Source: Datura wrightii (Eukaryota > Streptophyta > Magnoliopsida > Solanales > Solanaceae). Taken from it: DNA of 64,000 nucleotides. Below the pieces are notes generated by a model. It saw only the letters and a list, made by a program, of their open reading frames with translations, had not been told where the DNA came from and made no database searches. Location: assembly GCA_035772735.1 (NCBI GenBank), contig JASDFA010000018.1, forward strand, positions 55,892,001 through 55,956,000. Reading direction: 5' to 3'. This document shows positions 22,060-34,254 of the stretch, one piece after another (the first letter of the stretch is position 1; each line of letters starts with the position of its first letter). The position numbers and the translations under genes were made by a program.

Positions 22060-23175
22060 TGTCGACATACCTAAGATGCCATGGTGTGCCGACATAGTTG
22101 ATTTTTTGGTAAGCACAGTATACCCTCCAGGTGCAACCTCAGACAAGGAGAGGAGGCTCCTTCATGGTAGAAGGTTCCACATTTGGGATGATTCGTGCTT
22201 ATACAAAGTGAGGCTAGACCAGCTGGTCAAAAGATGTGTGCCCAAAGGTATTCTTCCCCCTATGGTGGACATCATAGTGGAGATAGGACAGCTGCAAAGG
22301 TCCTTCAATTTGGATTTTATTGGCCCACCCTATTAAAGGATGTGGGCATTCATGAAATCTTGTGATAACTGCCAAAGAACAGGGGACATATCAAGAAGGC
22401 ATGAAATGCCTCAAAAGGGCATTATGGAGATAGAAGTGTTTGACTGATGGGAAATCGATTTCATGGGGCCATTCATCCCATCAAACAGTAATAAGTACAT
22501 CCTTGTAGCTGTAGACCAAATATCAAAATAGGTGGAGGCAGTGCCATTACCTAACAATGATGCTCAGGTGGTTACCAAGTTTCTAAAGAAGAATATTTTC
22601 ACCTATTTTGGGACACTCAAGCTATCATCAATGATGAAGGTACATATTTTTATAATTGTTTTTTTAATAACCTATTGGCTAAGTATAATATGAAGCACAG
22701 GGCAGCCATAACTTATCATCCATAAACCATTGGGTAGGTGGAGGTGTCTAATTGAGAAATCAAAAGAATCCTCGAGAAGACAGCGAGCACAAAAAGCCAA
22801 GACTGGTCTAGCAAATTGGATAACGCGCTTTGGGCATATAAGATTACTTTCAAAACTCCTATCGATAGTTTGCAGTACAGGTTTCTCTTTGGAAAAGCGT
22901 GTCATCCTCTATTAGAGATAGAGCATCAAGCATACTAGGCCATCCATAGGTTGAATCTAGATATAAAGGTTGCGAGGGAGAAAAGGTTATTACAACTCCA
23001 TGAGCTTGACGAGTTCCATTTTACTGCATACGAGAATGCCAAGTAATACAAGGAGCGGACAAAGAAATGGAATGATAAGAACATCCAACCTTATGAGTTT
23101 AGGCTGGGACAAATGTTGTTGTTGTAATTCAAGGCTAAAGTTGTTTGGTAGTAAGCTGAGGCCAAAATGGTCAGG
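22060..23175 (+). pseudogene. pol: Element B integrase remnant
   Basis: DIPKMPWCADIVDFLVSTVY leads into the N-terminal region, and CDNCQRTGDISRRHEMP (about 22360-22410) is the second half of the zinc finger. WEIDFMGPF carries the first catalytic aspartate. The second block is INDEGTYFYN after a frameshift near 22620, where relatives have a serine-aspartate-glycine turn. EIKRILEKTAS (about 22758) supplies the glutamate. ALWAYKITFKTPI and KLFGSKLRPKWSG (to 23175) form the C-terminal part, where the sequence is cut by the LTR of element C. Stops are frequent. Confidence 0.85.
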
Positions 23176-24571
23176 TGATAGATCGGGGATGAACAATACA
23201 TCTTTGCTTCTTTTTATAGAATTTTGCATGCCATTTGGATTAAAATTAAGTAGAAACTAACCGTATTGTGATAATGTTTCAGGATCCCAATACATTAGAT
23301 AAAGAAAGAAGCTAAGGCCAGAGAACTGCTCAAAAGATGAACCGTCAGTTTGAAGAATGGCCCGTCCTTTCCCATTGGCAAATTCTAGAAACCTAGAAAA
23401 TTGGGTCCCTAAAGTATGGCTAAAAGGATGTTGTATCCTTCCAAAGGATGATCCGTCAATGGATAGCTGAATCAGAGATTGGCAGAATGAGATTTCTCTA
23501 GTACAAAGTGAAGTATGGACCGTCTTTCTAAAGACTGTCCATCTCTCAATGGACAACATACCCAGGGATAGAGGCAGAAATGTAAAGGAGGGTCCGTCCT
23601 TCCAAAGGAAGATTCGACCTTGCACACTTGGCACTCAGATGTTCAAATTTAATGGGCTTTTTAGAGCATAATATAAATAGATTTTTCTTGTAATTTTTGA
23701 CAAGTTTTTACATTCCTTAGTTGATAGCTAGTGTAGAGAGTAGAACATAGAGAATTTTAGCTAAAGTTTCAAGTAGATTGTAGATTTAACTTTTTTAATT
23801 GACGATTATCATCAATTAAGGAGAGATCTCAATTCCTACTGGTAAGAATGTCTCATTACTTTTTTTATCTTCCTCTTCTAGCCATGGGTAACTAAACCCA
23901 GATCTAGGGTTATGAACCCTAATGACCTAATTTGTTAAAATTGAGTTTGGGCTATTGAAAATTTGACTGATTTTTACTTTGTAGCTTGTGATTGGTGATA
24001 AATATTATCCATTCCTGCCCAATTACCCTTATGAGGCTTGAAAGAGAAAATTTGGGTTGGGTTAGCATCAATCCACAATGACACAATGCATAACCCCTAT
24101 TTAATAGATTCTCGTAGACATAGATTGAATTCTAAATTGGCAAAAACGAAATTAGGTAGAATGGAGTTCTCTTCAATTTGACAAAATTAAAGTAGATTGA
24201 CACCTATGGCGATGTTGAAAGACACCCATGAGTTGCCTAATTAGTAGACTCCTTGCATGTTCAGCCCTAACCCTCTCTTAATTCTTTTACATTGGGTAAT
24301 TTAGAGGGATCGACCCAATATTGGGGTCACTTCCCTAGAATTATCAATAAATTGCTTACAACCACAATGCAATACAATTGGTAGTTGTAGTTAATTTCTT
24401 TCACTCTCAATCCGAATAGTTTCTAATCTTGCAATACTTTACTGTTTAGTACTAGATAGTTCAGGCTTCGTGTAGTCCTTATGGGATTCGACCCTAACTC
24501 CTTGTTGGGTTTCTATATTTGCATCGATCATTTACACTATCCTATATTGGGAGTGGATCTGAACGACATCA
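23176..24571 (+). repeat. Element C LTR1
   Basis: About 1,396 bp from TGATAGATC to GACATCA. It aligns with 32256-33614; the second half (from CTTAGTTGATAGCTAGTGTA) is far more alike than the first half, where the word array lies. The left boundary is inferred from the end of B's integrase and the TGAT start seen in LTR2. Confidence 0.82.
23330..23679 (+). promoter_or_regulatory. C LTR1 word array and TATA box
   Basis: Repeated CCGTCCTTTC/AAAGGA-type words in both orientations (near 23342, 23366, 23430-23455, 23517-23545 and 23590-23615) lie upstream of TATAAATA at 23672-23679. LTR2 keeps the TATA box at 32728-32735 but lacks some array units, including a stretch of about 27 bases. Confidence 0.6.
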
Positions 24572-24578
24572 AATATTA

Positions 24579-24596
24579 TGGCGCTGTTATGGGGGA
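24579..24596 (+). other. Element C primer-binding site
   Basis: TGGCGCTGTTATGGGGGA, seven bases after LTR1. Compare TGGCGCCGTTGCCGGGGA in element D: a tRNA-Asp-type site with a few substitutions. Confidence 0.8.
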
Positions 24597-24691
24597 CTAC
24601 GACTTAAGCACACTCTAGCTCTAATAGTTTGGTTTTCTTGCTAGTTCTATTTTTTACCTTTCTTTTTGTTTTTGACAAGTGATACAGGATC

Positions 24692-25975
24692 ATGGCTACT
24701 TTTCTGGCTGGAGATTCAAAAAATATGTTTGCAGATGTTAATGAGGAAGTTGACTATGTGAGCACGATCGTCCTACCAAGGGTAAATGCTACCTCTTTCA
24801 AAATTGATGGCAGTATCTACACTATGATAAAAGTGAAGGGATAGTTTCGCACCTCCATGATGACCCTCATCAACATTTCAAAAATTTCTTGGGGGTTTGC
24901 AACTTTAACAAGCAAAATAAATTTTCATATGATGTTGTCCAGTTGCGAGTGTTCAAGTAATCATTGTCCGGTGAGGCAAGAAATTGGTTGCATAGATTCC
25001 GTCCACACTCAATTCATACTTAGTAAGAGTTGGAGAGTGTCCCTGGAGAAATGGTTTCCGCCTGGCAAACAGACAGAGTAACGAGATAGGATATTTTACT
25101 TTCGGCAGCAACCAGGTGAACAATTGTTTGAAGCATGGGAGAGATTCCGACTATACATCCTTCAAGCACCCAACCATGGGTTCCTAGAGCATATATTGTT
25201 TGATAGATTTTATATTAGTCTAAGATGCCTTGACATAGTGTGTTTCCAACAACACCGCAGGTGGATGCTTCATGGATGAGATATTTAACCGCATTGCCAG
25301 CATCTTTGACAAAATAGCAAATCACAACCATGCTTGGCATAATAGGGACCAAAATGGAGAAATCAATGTTGGGACTCCTTCTTTATCACATTTGATGAAG
25401 GAGAATTAGGAGTGTGATCAGATGATGGCCATCATGGCAACCAATATAGCTCACCTTTAAAGAAGTTGACCGAATTTGAGGTCAAGAAAGTGCATGCTAT
25501 TGACGAGTCCATGACTGGAGTTCAATACAGGCATGGATTCCCTCCTCCTTACAAATATCAATCATTGTCAGAGCCACTACCTTTACAAGTTGAAGATGCC
25601 AACTATGTTGGTAATTCGTCCGGTGTCTATAAACTGCAGTATCAACAGTGTCACACTTCTTCTTCATACCAAGGGAACTGGAGACCTCAACTGCAAGGCC
25701 AAATTCAATATTACTGTAGGAATGACTTTGTTGGTCAAAATCAGGGTCAGTAAAACAGTGGGAACTACCAAAATAGAGGGCTCACCTTCTTATGCTTCGC
25801 CTAGAGGTCCTCCATATAACTCCCAAAATTGAAGGGAGGGGCCTTCACATAATCATTGGGGGTTCAAAGCTCAAAGGGATGCTAGCAAAGGTGTTGGCCA
25901 ACCAAGAGAGAATGGATGCGTGTCTCAAGAGTCTCATAGAGATTGTAGGCTCTCACACGACTTTCATGAATTAAT
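24692..25975 (+). pseudogene. gag: Element C gag pseudogene
   Basis: Starts MATFLAGDSKNMFADVNEEV at 24692, 120 bp after LTR1; the second unit has the same start at 33738. The gag core occurs in shifted frames: the NWLHRF-type block near 24975, then RQQPGEQLFEAWERFRLYIL (about 25104-25163). The region 25466-25750 gives EFEVKKVHAIDE and a Tyr/Gln/Asn-rich segment ending YCRNDFVGQNQGQ, then a stop. MLAKVLANQERMDACLKSLI precedes a further stop near 25972. Several frameshifts and stops. Confidence 0.75.
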
Positions 25976-26099
25976 TAGAGAAATAGGTGTAGGACCTTTT
26001 TATTGATCAAAATTCCAAGTTAAAAGACCATATCCTTAGTGACATTATGGGTGAATCCAAAAGGACATGTGGGATCTTTTAATGCTCAATGTATGGCCA

Positions 26100-27060
26100 T
26101 AGTCACTAGGAGTGGGAAGATTGTGCATCCTATTAATATGGAGGTTAAAGATGGTGTGGTGTGGGACAAGTATGAAGTTGTGATTGAGTTGGATGACCTA
26201 GAATAGGGGCTTAAAAAGCCTTTTGTGGATGAGATATTTGAGGGTGGATATAAAAAATACCACGTCAGTTGCCCCGAAAGAGAGGGAGAAGGATAAGGGA
26301 GGAGTGGAAGACTTTGTAAAATACTTTCCTTTGTCTATCCCTCCATTTCCTCAAAGAATTGCTCAACAAGTCGTTGAGGCAAAAGTAGAAAAGCATATTG
26401 AGAGGCTTAAAGAGGAAACACTCCAGGTCCCATTTATTGATGCCATCAAAGAGATGCCGGGGTTTGTTAAATACTTGAAGATTCTTTTGACTAGAAAGAT
26501 GTCTTGTAACAAAGAGGAAATCATTGTCGTGAACCATAGAGTCAGTGCCAACATAGAAAACACATCTGTAGAGAAGAAAGGTGACTCAGGGGAGTTTACT
26601 ATGCCTTATAGGATTGGTAGAAATGATTGCATGCATGCCCTTTATGGTAATAGGGCAAGCATTAACCTGTTGTATCTGGCTATTTAAGAGAAGTTTGGGT
26701 TGTTTATGTTGAAGTCCGAGTTGTTTTTGTTGAAGTCCAATTCCATTCAGCTCCATATGTCCGAAAAATCCATTAAGACTCCGGTGGGGGATGGTGGAAG
26801 ATGTACTTGTTAAAGTTGGCAAATTTGTGTTACTGGAAAGCTTTATAGTTCTTAATTGTGATGTTGATAGAATCATATCCATCATCCTTGGGAGACCAGT
26901 CTTGGCTATTGAAAGAGCATTCAAGGATTTTGAAAAGCATGAGATCATGTTTTGTGTCAAGAATGAGAGTACCACTTTCAAAGTTGGGAGAGGCCACTTG
27001 TTGCCCATAGGAGTTAGGGACATTTCTATGGTCAATGTTGAGCATGAAGTTGGGAGGTAG
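26100..27060 (+). pseudogene. Element C aspartic protease remnant
   Basis: Linker then Athila-type protease. IPPFPQRIAQQVVEAKVEKH and FIDAIKEMPGFVKYLKILL match the conserved gag-protease linker (compare IPLVEALEQMSKYAKFVKDL in H). The active site reads ALYGNRASINLL where H and D have CDLGASINLM, so the catalytic aspartate and glycine are both gone. VVEDVLVKVGKFVLLESF-like and IISIILGRPVLAIERAF (26869-26920) are the later blocks, after a frameshift. Ends with a stop at 27058-27060. Confidence 0.8.
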
Positions 27061-27205
27061 CTGAACATAGTATGGCTGAATCACCCAAAAGAAACAAGGC
27101 TAAACCAGGATGGGTGACGTAATACTTCTTGGAAACCAAAGGGGGAAAGTGGGTGAGGAAGTTCCATTCCAAGGACGGCTCACCAAAATCATGATTAGGT
27201 ATCTT

Positions 27206-27329
27206 GCATCGTGCCGCGGCGTTAAATTAGGCATTTCTTAAGAGGAAAACTAATAGATGTTACACCTTGTGTAGTATCCATGTCGTGCTGTGACATTAAC
27301 TCAAGCACCACTTGGGAGGCAACCCAAGT
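27206..27329 (+). promoter_or_regulatory. Two copies of the post-protease box and hairpin in C
   Basis: Copy 1: TGCCGCGGCGTTAAATTAGG (27211-27230) then a decayed hairpin near 27237-27253. Copy 2: GTCGTGCTGTGACATTAA then ACTTGGGAGGCAACCCAAGT (27310-27329), a perfect 7-8 bp stem around loop AGGCAA. The copies are about 76 bp apart. The same box and hairpin follow the protease in D and H. Confidence 0.7.
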
Positions 27330-27419
27330 ATTTTTTAGACTAATGGGTGCTAGTGGATGTAGGTACACTTAGAAATTTGGAGGAAAGTGGCCTAAAATAG
27401 AAAGGAAGAATTTTGGTGT

Positions 27420-28486
27420 GCAAACAACAGTAGAATAGAAGGACCATCCTTTCAAAGGACGAACTGCATGTCTCTTCATCTTCTACACCTGGCACTGGGA
27501 TGGATTGGGCAAGATAGTCCAATGTACTGATCGTACTCTGCCCAGACGACCCGTCTCTTGGCTCATCTCTGGTCATTAATGGGGCAAAGCCAATGGGCTC
27601 ACGTGAAAGCTTATGCTTGGGTCAGGTACAATTAATTGGGTTGGGTCATTCCTTAATAAGCCAGTTATAGGTTTGACAAACCCGACCCAGTTGGTTTTAA
27701 AAGAGAAAAAGAATGTGCGATGGGTATAAATTCATATCTCACATGCATACCCTTCCCTGTCTTCTTCATCTTTTCCCTTTTCCTCTCTACTCAAAACAAT
27801 TCCTCCATTATTGCTCATTCGAAATTTCAAAATCTTGCATTGGTGTGCTCACACTTCACTCGCACACAGTGAGCGATGAAACTCTAGGGTTTTTTACCCC
27901 CATTAGTCGCATCACATCACTTAATAAACACATACTCACTTAGGTAATATTCTTCACCTTGTGCCTTTGATTTCATGCCTAATGTGATGATTGCACCTAT
28001 TATTATAGTGGGTTATGTTATACCTCAACTTGGAAACAAAATTTGGGGGGAGAACTTAGGATTTTATTGCTAGATTTATTGGACAGGGCTTAGGAATGTG
28101 GATGTCTGTGCTTCTATGCTTAAATTACATTTTGAGCTTAAAATTAGACTAGTCCTGTCCATTGTCTGTGACTTGTGAAAAAAATTTAAAAATACCAAAG
28201 TGAAATTTTCTAGTACCCCAAAAGACAGAAGAACAGATGAACCGTCTTTCACAGAGACAGACTGTCTATTGTTCCGCTAATTGAGCCTGTAAGCCTCATT
28301 TCTCTAAGTCAGAGTACGAACCAAGGGATGGACTATGCTTTCAAAGGACAGCCCAAACCTTGAGCCATACATTGAAACATTGAAGTGAAATTTCTTGAAT
28401 CAATTGACGGTATAGCGTAGAGTCCGTCCTTTGAAGATACGGACCGTCCCTTCAGTCGTCCTACACTTAATTTCTGTTGTTTTCAA
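27420..28486 (+). promoter_or_regulatory. C spacer: word array, TTTTAAAA box, leader and candidate intron
   Basis: A CCATCCTTTCAAAGGACGA array (27440-27460) and nearby words resemble those of the C LTR, and CACCTGGCACTGGGATGG (27487-27504) matches CACTTGGCACTCAGATG in LTR1. GGTTTTAAAAG (27693-27703) could be a TATA-type box and CTTAGGTAATATTC (27939-27952) a 5' splice site. More CCGTCTTTC/AAAGGAC/CCGTCCTTTG words lie at 28232-28460, and TTTCTGTTGTTTTCAAG (28470-28486) could be a 3' splice site before ORF3. No coding potential. Function is inferred. Confidence 0.4.
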
Positions 28487-30480
28487 GATACCCGAAATCT
28501 ATGCTCTAACAAGTTGGTGCATGATCACAATAAAATCAGATGTAAAAGAGATTTACCCCAAGGAGGCAGGTACATCACATACAAAAGGTCCCATTTAGTG
28601 GACGATAATAGGAAGGAATACCTGCCTCCAAGTAGCAGGAGAGTGGAAGTGTCACCCATTACATTAGATAGGGTGGCATCAACTAAGACACCAGCTCCGG
28701 ATGCTGCATCCAAGCCCGGTGGTGATGAGTTGCAGGCCCAACCTCAGGGGCCACAGATAGAGATTTCCTCCAACGAGGCCGCTGAGGAGGAATCATCTAG
28801 CCAAACCTCCCTTAGCACCAGAGTTGAGACTCTCCAATAAGAGGAGGACGTGTATAGAATTAGATGGGGAATCTAAGGTTCGAGGGGTCGTTACTTACAT
28901 CGCAACATGGTCAATGGAAGTGTCTGCCCGAGACTTACCGAGCAGGGAACTGTGATCTTTGCGAGGTTGGAGGCATACCCTTATATCATGGAGCAGCTTT
29001 GATTTCAACACTGGAAGTTTCTCTTCTGGCCAATGAGTCAGTACATTCATACACTGGTCTGAGAGTTTTACGCAGTGTATGGAGAGATCCTTCTGAGGTG
29101 AAACTAAATGTTGAAGATGTAGATCGGTCCACTACCCTCAGTGCTGATTCGTGGGGTGTCGTTTGATATCAGCCTGGAGGCAATGAACCATTACTACTTG
29201 GGTGAGGACTACGAGGTGGTAGACACCTCACCTTATGATGAGATGGTCAACAGAGGTAGGCAGGCTAGAGGGTGGATAGCCAAAGTCATTGCTAAGGGTA
29301 CCCAAGTCTGGGCTATGTATGATACAGTTGACACCTTCAAGAGGGACCTCTAACTTTTCACCAAGTTTTGGGGGAATGTAATATGCAGCAGGGTATGCCC
29401 GACGAAGAGCGATAACAAACTACCTCTTGGGTAGGCTCTCTTTGTGGCATCCATTGTGTATAATCAAACCATATACATTGGCCAGATAATTAGCGTGGAG
29501 CTAAAGGATTGAGCAGTGTATAAAACCACCTCCCACTTATTCCCGTGTCTTGTCACAGCCCTATGCCAGAGGGAAAGGGTATCGATCTTGCAGAGGGAGA
29601 ATATTTTCACTCACGCTCTCCTGGTTAATGACATCGCCAAGATGAGGGATGACACTATGGTCACCGAGGTGAGCCAACCTACCTCCATCTTACCAGGAGG
29701 GCCCACTATTGAGGGGTATGGCATCCAGATTGAGGTGCCCGCATCACAACCCACTGGTGAGGCAGACCCTACAATAGTAGTAGCTTCAACCACCACAACA
29801 TACATACCAAAAACTCCATCGAGGCCACCACTAATATCCAGGGAACAGTTTATCCTTGAGGGTAGACAAAGAGGAGGGTAAACTGGATAGACTAATCGAG
29901 GACCTGCCGGTCTTTGTGGCCATTGTTGTTGAGCAAGCTCTTCAGCCGCTCTGGAATATAGTGAGGACCTCACATGAGGCTCTGAGCTCATGGCAGCCAT
30001 GGATGCCCAGTTGCACCAACTGATAGGAGGTTCTAGTCTGTTTGATGTCGTTAGTTTTTGAGCAGATCTTGAGATGAAAATGCGTGAGTGAAAGCTAGTT
30101 GAGATACAGATACCATTGGTGGATAGGACACCGCCAATAACCAACATCCTAGTTTTTATTCCATGTGCGGTGCCTATCCCACCAGCCTAGACTTAGCCCA
30201 TTCCACCACTAGTAGTCTCAGCCACAAGGGATAGTACTACACTAGAGCAAGTGCCTGCTCCGACTTCGGCCCAGACAGAGGTACATGCACAAAAATAGGT
30301 TCCAGCACTGCTAGCAGATAAGGGCAAGGCCGTAGCTCAAGAGGCACCACCAGTTCAGCTGTCTAATTTGAGGTAAAGGCTTTTCGAAGGGCAATAAATT
30401 CTTCACGTTTGCAGACCCATAGCCTAGATCATGATGCGAAGTTTGGCTTCTCATTGCCACCTGAGGATGATGTTCAGTAG
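28487..30480 (+). pseudogene. Element C ORF3 pseudogene ('putative plant transposon protein' type)
   Basis: An accessory ORF of unknown role, located where Athila elements have an envelope-like ORF. The N-terminal part (28514-28837) is low-complexity and rich in Pro, Gln, Ser and Glu. The conserved core includes VSFDISLEAMNHYYLGEDYE (29158-29217), QARGWIAKVIAKGTQVWAMY, FTKFWGNVICSRVCPTKSDN, FVASIVYNQTIYIGQIISVE and LFPCLVTALCQRERV (29540-29584). I recall this pattern as a 'putative plant transposon protein' family, without being able to search. The tail runs to a stop at 30478-30480. Stops near 28838, 29167, 29351 and 29509 and frame changes break it. Confidence 0.7.
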
Positions 30481-32255
30481 CACAGTCTGAGCTCTACAAA
30501 AAGTTTTGTTTTTGCTACTTTCTTCCCCTCCTTTGTACTTTGTTTTGTATATGCATTGTGGACACTACATATTTTTTAGGAGGGGATAGATATTTTGGAT
30601 ATGTGTTTGATGATTGACTGACTGTATAATGTTTTCCTTTCTCAAAACTCTTTATTATATTGCTAAATGCATTTGATAAGTTATTTGATGTGTGGTTTTG
30701 ATCAATGTTATCCAAATTTTACAGCTTTCTTAGTATAGCTTCTTCTTGTTCTTCCTTAGTTTAACTTCTTTTTTCTTTTGTAGTGTAGAGACCTCATTGG
30801 TTTTCTTAGCCATAGTTCTTTCTTGGGAGGCTTACTTTATTTTGAATCTGGCAAAATAAAAGTAATTAAGTATCAGTACATGGGCCAGATGACGGATTTC
30901 ATAGGCGACTTTCTTAAAGGTACCATCCTACTTTGTTGAGTCTTCTTAAGATAAATAGATTGTTTTTGACTTAGGTGGTGGTGGCAATGTAGTGTCTTTG
31001 CATGTTTAAGCTGATTTTTGAAAACAAAGACCCCCCTCAAAATTTTTCCATAGTTGTTTGACATTGAGTTGTATATCTCCACTTGTGGCATGAAATTTTT
31101 GAAAATGTGTTCCTAGTTGAAATTGATGTGTTAGTCAATTCTATATCCATGTGTCAATGTGTGGGAAAGAAAAGTTTCTTATTCACCTGATTTGATCACA
31201 CTCTAGAACTTGCCTTGATACTTGTGCCTGAATTTAGGAGTGACTATGGGTTTTAGAGATGAACTTAGGCCTTCTTTGTGCTTCACAAGCCAAATATACC
31301 TAAAGAGACCTACCAAATGATGCATGAATCCCTCTTTGAGCCTATTGACATTTTTCTTGATCAACAACAATGAAAGCCAAAGCCAATTCTCAAGTTGACA
31401 TTCTTTTGAACCCATCCTCATTAACACTTGAAAAGTAATGAAAAATGAGCAAAAAGTTGTAAGTTGGGAGTGATAAGGAGGATAAGAAAGAAATGAGCCA
31501 AAAAGATGTTGTATGAGCACATCCCAAGATGTAATTTAGCAATAAGCCAAAGTAAAAAAGAAAGAAAAAAGAGAAAAATGAATTTTGAGCTCATTAAAAC
31601 ACTTTGGGGTGTAAAAAAAAAAGCTAAAATAGAAGATGGGATGAAAAGAAGGGATCAAAAAGGTGAAAAAGGGTGTGAAAACATGATGAAGTGGTCAAGA
31701 AGGGTAAATGAGTCACTAAAAGCCTAAATTGTACCCTACCAGCCCTCTAACCTTCATTATAGGCTTAGAAAAGTCCTTATGAAATCTCTACCTAGATACC
31801 CAAGAGAAAGGCACTTAAGTAAATGGGCAAGAATATGGTAGCTGTGAGCTATCTTATGAACTTCTTTGTGAGAGTTGAGTGCATTTCTCTTCTCTCTTTG
31901 TCTTGTGTGTCCTTGAGGTGTGTGTTGTCATTATTCCAGAAAAAGGACACTTTCCTCGGAATAATTATGAGGGCGTGTGGATTGGAATGGCTAGCATATT
32001 TCACTTCTTTAGTGTGGGTATGTGCATACAGATATGATATCATGAGTGGAGGTTGCATGCTTAGTCCAAATAGCTGCCAGAAAACTGTGTTTTGATTGAT
32101 AGAGGGGGTAGCTGGATTGAATCTGATGTGTTGATAGCTGTTGTTGACAACCACCCCAGTCATATTAATTTGCGAGACAGGGATATTAGTTAGGTTTAGG
32201 GTAGTTCTCTTCTCGATTTGCTTGAGAACAAGCAAATACTTTAAGATTGGGGTAT
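30481..32255 (+). other. Element C non-coding 3' region
   Basis: AT-rich, no plausible coding sequence on the plus strand. GTGGACACTACATATTTTTT and AGGAGGGGATA (about 30558-30588) resemble the GAGGACA...TTTAAGTGTGGGG box of B and D in decayed form. TTTAAGATTGGGGTAT (32240-32255) directly before LTR2 is the likely polypurine tract. Short ORFs on either strand here look like chance. Confidence 0.6.
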
Positions 32256-33614
32256 TGATGTGTCAAGGATTAGCTATACATATTTGCATCTTTTTATAGC
32301 ATTTTGCATAGAAGCTAACCTTATGGTGCTATGTTTCAGGATCCTAAGACATTAGATAAAGAAATGAGCTAAGGTCAATAAATTTTTTAAAAAAGACGAG
32401 GCAAAAGACAGAATGACAGTCTGAAGAATGGTCCATCCCTCATTCCATCCCTTCCCAGCTGTAAATTCTAGAAACCTGGAAACATGGGTTCCTAAAGTAC
32501 GACCAAAAGGATACTCCGTCAATGGATAACTGAATTAGAGATTGGCAGAATGTGATTTCTCCAATATGAAGTGAAGTACAGGCCGTCTTTCTAAAGAATG
32601 GTCGATCTCTCAAAGGACAACATACCTAGGGAAAAAAGTATAAATGTAAAGGATGGTCCAAATGACGGTCCGTCCCTGCACACCTGGCTCTCTGATGTTC
32701 AAATTTAATGGGCTTTTTAGAGCATAGTATAAATAGATTTTTCTTGTAATTTTGATAAGTTTTTACATTCCTTAGTTGATAGCTAGTGTAAAGAGTAGAA
32801 CATAGAGAATTTTAACTTTTGTAGATTGTAGATTTAACTTTTGTAATTGAAGATTCTTATCAATCAAGGAGAAATCTCAAATCCTATTGGTAAGAATGTC
32901 TCATTGCTTTTCTTATCTTCTAGTCATGGGTAACAAAACCCATATCTAGGTTTGTGAACCCTAATGACCCCAATTTGTTAAAAATTGAGTTTGGGCTATT
33001 GAACATTTAATGGATTCTTGCTTTGTAGCTTGTGATTGGTAATGAAAATCATCCATTCCTGCCCAATTACCCTTATGAGGCTTAAAAGATAAAATTTGGG
33101 TTGGGTTAGCATCAATTCACAATGATTCAATGCATAACCCTGTTTAATGGATTCTCCTAGACATAGATTGAATTCTAAATTGACAAACAAGCGATTGGGT
33201 AGAATGGAGCTCTCTTCAATTTGACAAAATTATTGTAGATTGACACCTATGGTGATGTTGAAAGACACCCATGAGCTGCCTAATTAGTAAACTACTTGCA
33301 TGTTCAGCCCTAACCCTCTCTCAATTCTTTTACATTAGGTGATTTAGGGGGATCGACCCAATATTGGGGTCACTTTCCTAGAATTATCAATAAATTTCTT
33401 ACAACCATAGTGTAATACAATTGATAGTTGTAGTTAATTTCTTTCACTCTCAATTCGAATAGTTTCCAATCTTGCAATACTTTACTGTTTAGTACTAGAT
33501 AGTTTAGGCTTTGAGTAGTCTTGGTGGGATTCAACCCCAACTCCTTGTTGGGTTTCTATATTTGCATCGATCATCCACACTATCCTATATTGGGAGTGGA
33601 TTCGAATGATATCA
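32256..33614 (+). repeat. Element C LTR2
   Basis: About 1,359 bp, TGATGTGTC to GATATCA, homologous to LTR1. It carries the TATA box TATAAATA at 32728-32735. It is 3' LTR of the first unit and at the same time 5' LTR of the truncated second unit. Confidence 0.82.
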
Positions 33615-33621
33615 AATATTA

Positions 33622-33639
33622 TGGCACCATTAGCGGGGA
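33622..33639 (+). other. Primer-binding site of the second C unit
   Basis: TGGCACCATTAGCGGGGA, seven bases after LTR2, the same distance as after LTR1. It shows that LTR2 also acted as a 5' LTR. Confidence 0.75.
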
Positions 33640-33737
33640 CTATAACATAAGGCCTATGTAGCTCTAACAGTTTGGTTTGCTTTCCTAAATCTATTTTTTT
33701 ACATTTTCTTTTTGTTTTTGACTTGTGATAAACGATC

Positions 33738-34254
33738 ATGGCCGCTCTTCCGACTGAAGATCTAAAAAATGTGTTCGCGGATGTCAATGAGGAAGTTGAC
33801 TATGCCGAACGCGATTGTCCCACCAAGGGTAAATGTTGCCTCCTTCAAAATTGATGGTAATATGTACACTACACAAAAAGTAGAGGCACAGTTTTGATAC
33901 TCCACAAACGACGAACCTTATCAACACTTAAAAATTTTCTTGGAAGTGTGCAACCTTCATAAGAAAAATAACATTTCAGATGATGCTATCCGGTTGCGAG
34001 TGTTCAAGTACTCATTGGCTAGTGAGGCAAGAGATTGGTTGCATAGATTCCCTCCAAACTCAATTCATATTTGGCAAGAATTGGTGAGTGTCTTCCTGAA
34101 CAAATGCTTTTTGCCTAGCAAAAAGGCGGAGCAACAAGATAGATATTCTACTTTCGGCAGCTACCAGATGAATAGTTGTTTGAAACATGGGAGTGATTTC
34201 GTTAATACATCCTTCGGGCGCACAACCACGGGTTCCAAGAGCATTCTCTACTAG
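33738..34254 (+). pseudogene. gag: Truncated second gag of element C
   Basis: Starts MAALPTEDLKNVFADVNEEV, parallel to 24692. The segment 33940-34254 holds a gag core, with LRVFKYSLASEARDWLHRFP and HIWQELVSVFLNKCFLP, better preserved than in the first copy. Similarity to the first gag stops at about 34245 (GAGCAT), and the next bases already belong to element B's ORF3. It is a deletion junction, not a natural gene end. Confidence 0.8.

Larger units (their letters stand above)
23176..34254 (+). mobile_element. Pol-less Athila-type element C plus truncated second unit
   Basis: Order: LTR1 (23176-24571), primer site, gag, protease, spacer with hairpins, ORF3 (28487-30480), non-coding region, polypurine-like tract, LTR2 (32256-33614). 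No RT, RNase H or integrase is present between protease and ORF3. LTR2 is followed by a second primer site and a second gag start (33738-34254) that stops at a junction with element B's ORF3. This fits a tandem LTR-body-LTR-body array later cut by deletion. Because the right end is missing I cannot test the target duplication (left flank TCAGG). Confidence 0.75.

Noticed and set aside
29611..30147. 178-codon minus-strand open frame
   Set aside because: Antisense to C's ORF3, with no recognisable motif.
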